Source: Terriglobales bacterium (lineage in GTDB: Bacteria > Acidobacteriota > Terriglobia > Terriglobales > Acidobacteriaceae). From it: DNA of 7,044 nucleotides. The notes beneath the pieces are model-generated. The model was not told the origin of the DNA. It made no database searches and worked only from the letters and a program-made list of their open reading frames with translations. The translations under genes and the position numbers were made by a program. The stretch lies in NCBI GenBank assembly GCA_015655365.1, contig JAATFE010000244.1:1-7044 (forward strand). The letters are read 5' to 3'. Of the stretch, positions 5,515 through 7,044 are shown one piece after another. How positions within the stretch are numbered: position 1 is the first letter of the stretch; each line of letters opens with the position of its first letter.

Positions 5515-7044
5515 ATGTTCCGATTTTCGCGCCCGCTCCGATGGGCCAGCAGTTTCGTCCTTGCCTTCAGCGCCATTGCCATAGCCGCACCGCTCTCCAA
5601 CTTTCATGGCGCCATATTCGATCCGTCCGGCGCAGTGTTACCCGACGCCCAGGTAGAACTGATCGAAAACGGCGTGCCGGTTGCGTCGGTTGCTACGGAT
5701 GCAAAAGGTCATTACAGCATCTCGTGGAAGCTGGAGCCTGGCTTGCGTTTGCGTGTTTCCGACCGGGGATTCCGCACGATAGAGAAAGCTATCGATCCGC
5801 AAGCCCATGCCGGCGATTCCCTTGAAGACATTGTTCTTCAACTGGCATCTTTCTCCGATCAGATCACGGTGACCTCAACAGGTTCTCCCACACCGGAATC
5901 TCAGTTAGGCACAACTGTGACCGTGTTGGATAAGGCCGACTACCAGGGAACGCGCGACATTCAGGAAGGTCTGCGGCTCTTGCCCGGACTGCAAGCGGCG
6001 CAAACCGGACAGGCGGGAGGCACAACGTCCGTTTTTATACGCGGCGGCGCCAGCGATGCGAATAAGGTGCTGATCGATGGGATTCCGGTCAACGACATTG
6101 GCGGAACGGTCGAGTTTGCCAACCTCGCCAGCGCATCCGTTGCGCGCGTCGAAGTGCTGCGAGGTCCCAACAGCGCTCTCTACGGATCGGATGCCCTGGC
6201 TGGCGTAATCAGCTTGACGACCGCGCGAGGAGATACGCCTCTGCCTCTGTTCACCTACCAGTCCGCGGGCGGCAACTTCGGCACCTATCGGCAGGAAGGC
6301 TCGCTGAGCGGTAGGCAAGGGAAGTTCGACTATTTCTCGGACTACTCGCGCTTCGACAGCAGCAATTCAATTCCCGGCGACAAATATCACAACGGCACCT
6401 TTGCCGGGAACTTCGGCTGGAGTTTCTCTCCGACGTCGAGTCTGCGCGCCACCGTGCATCATGATCAGGTCGCATCCGGACAGCCGGGCGCAATTGAACT
6501 GTATGGCCTTCCAGCCAATGCTGCGCAGGTAAATGAAGATGCCTACTACGGCGTGACCTGGGACGACAAGACCACCGCGAACTGGCACAACCAGTTGCAG
6601 TATGGCGGTCTGCGCTTGCGGTCGCAGTTCTCGGAGTTTGCCCCCGCAGGAACTCCGGAATCGGGCTACACTCTCGGAGCCCCCGTCACCATTCAGGGAA
6701 GCAACGGATACGCGGTCAGCGGCCAGGCGCTGGAGTCCAACGATGGACCGCCCTATCCATACGCTTATCCGGGCTCGACGGACAAGGACTTCGTCTACGC
6801 ACAGTCGGACTATCGCATCAATCCGCATCTGCTCGGGCTGGTGGCGTTTCGCTATGAAGATGAGCGCGGCTATTCGGGTGGTCATGCCAGTTCGATCGAT
6901 CGCGGCAATTACAGCTACACATTTCAGTTTCAGGGAGACGTCCTGAACCGCCTGTTCTATACGGTTGGCAGCGGCCTTGAAGACAACGGCCTCTTCGGAA
7001 TTGCCGGAACTCCGCGTGCTTCGCTGGCCTGGCAAGTAGCGCGC
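5515..7044 (+). CDS. btuB: BtuB-like TonB-dependent outer-membrane receptor, 3' end missing
   Basis: This outer-membrane channel would take up cobalamin or other corrinoids using TonB energy. The frame is open for 510 codons to the right edge. Residues 1-25 form a signal peptide (MFRFSRPLRW, then ASSFVLAFSAIAIAA). Residues about 29-110 resemble a carboxypeptidase-regulatory-like beta-sandwich (FHGAIFDPSGAVLPDAQVEL, ATDAKGHYSI), an extra domain that E. coli BtuB lacks. DQITVTSTG at 115-123 is a candidate TonB box. The plug domain covers about 126-236, with LRLLPGLQ, VFIRGGASDANKVLIDGIPVND, and RVEVLRGPNSALYGSDALAGVISL. From about 245 the sequence shows the alternating aromatic and polar strands of a beta-barrel (FDYFSDYSRF, AYYGVTWDDKTTANWHNQLQYGG). 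The ATG at 5515 follows GAGGGG. Sequence alone fits several substrates of this superfamily, but the cobalamin riboswitch and adjacent btuF make cobalamin the best call. Confidence 0.88.
   Translation, partial: MFRFSRPLRWASSFVLAFSAIAIAAPLSNFHGAIFDPSGAVLPDAQVELIENGVPVASVATDAKGHYSISWKLEPGLRLRVSDRGFRTIEKAIDPQAHAGDSLEDIVLQLASFSDQITVTSTGSPTPESQLGTTVTVLDKADYQGTRDIQEGLRLLPGLQAAQTGQAGGTTSVFIRGGASDANKVLIDGIPVNDIGGTVEFANLASASVARVEVLRGPNSALYGSDALAGVISLTTARGDTPLPLFTYQSAGGNFGTYRQEGSLSGRQGKFDYFSDYSRFDSSNSIPGDKYHNGTFAGNFGWSFSPTSSLRATVHHDQVASGQPGAIELYGLPANAAQVNEDAYYGVTWDDKTTANWHNQLQYGGLRLRSQFSEFAPAGTPESGYTLGAPVTIQGSNGYAVSGQALESNDGPPYPYAYPGSTDKDFVYAQSDYRINPHLLGLVAFRYEDERGYSGGHASSIDRGNYSYTFQFQGDVLNRLFYTVGSGLEDNGLFGIAGTPRASLAWQVAR

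Noticed and set aside
6367..7035. A 222-residue minus-strand open frame opposite the receptor
   Set aside because: The plus strand frame is continuous from signal peptide through plug and barrel, so the antisense frame is a shadow.

Overview
The window looks like a chromosomal segment from a Gram-negative, moderately GC-rich soil-type bacterium, most likely an Acidobacteriota (Terriglobia-like) species. This is inferred from two things. The TonB-dependent receptor carries an N-terminal carboxypeptidase-regulatory-like domain, a style common in that phylum. The neighbouring gene encodes a secreted glycoside hydrolase. No rRNA or other taxonomic marker is present, so the assignment is tentative.

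Layout: (1) Positions 1-1574, minus strand: the 5' part of a secreted glycoside hydrolase family 2-like enzyme, cut by the left edge. (2) Positions 1575-1957: AT-richer intergenic DNA with no convincing gene. (3) Positions ~1958-2203, plus strand: a broken TetR-family regulator, recognisable by its helix-turn-helix, with a frameshift and no proper 5' or 3' end. (4) Positions 2200-2530: a sigma70-like promoter, a cobalamin riboswitch and its expression platform. (5) Positions 2531-5315: a tightly overlapped three-gene operon, cobU-cbiA-btuF, joined by two 4-bp ATGA overlaps. (6) Positions 5316-5514: a small hairpin and a second cobalamin riboswitch. (7) Positions 5515-7044: a BtuB-like TonB-dependent outer-membrane receptor, cut by the right edge.

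The right two-thirds form a vitamin B12 acquisition and assembly locus. The outer-membrane receptor would bring corrinoids into the periplasm. BtuF would bind them there for an ABC importer whose BtuC and BtuD subunits are not in the window. CobU activates cobinamide to its GDP form for nucleotide-loop assembly. CbiA amidates the a and c side chains of the corrin ring. Both transcription units begin with closely similar cobalamin aptamers, so high adenosylcobalamin or a related cobalamin should switch off uptake and synthesis together. The first leader shows a mutually exclusive pairing that uses the closing stem P1. The second leader can hide the ribosome binding site of the receptor gene in a hairpin.

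I found no CRISPR array, tRNA, insertion sequence or phage gene. The B12 locus is a known kind of system. The points most worth a second look are the switching architecture of the two leaders, a perfect inverted repeat overlapping the -35 box, the relic TetR gene abutting that promoter, and the unusual catalytic-region motif of the glycoside hydrolase.
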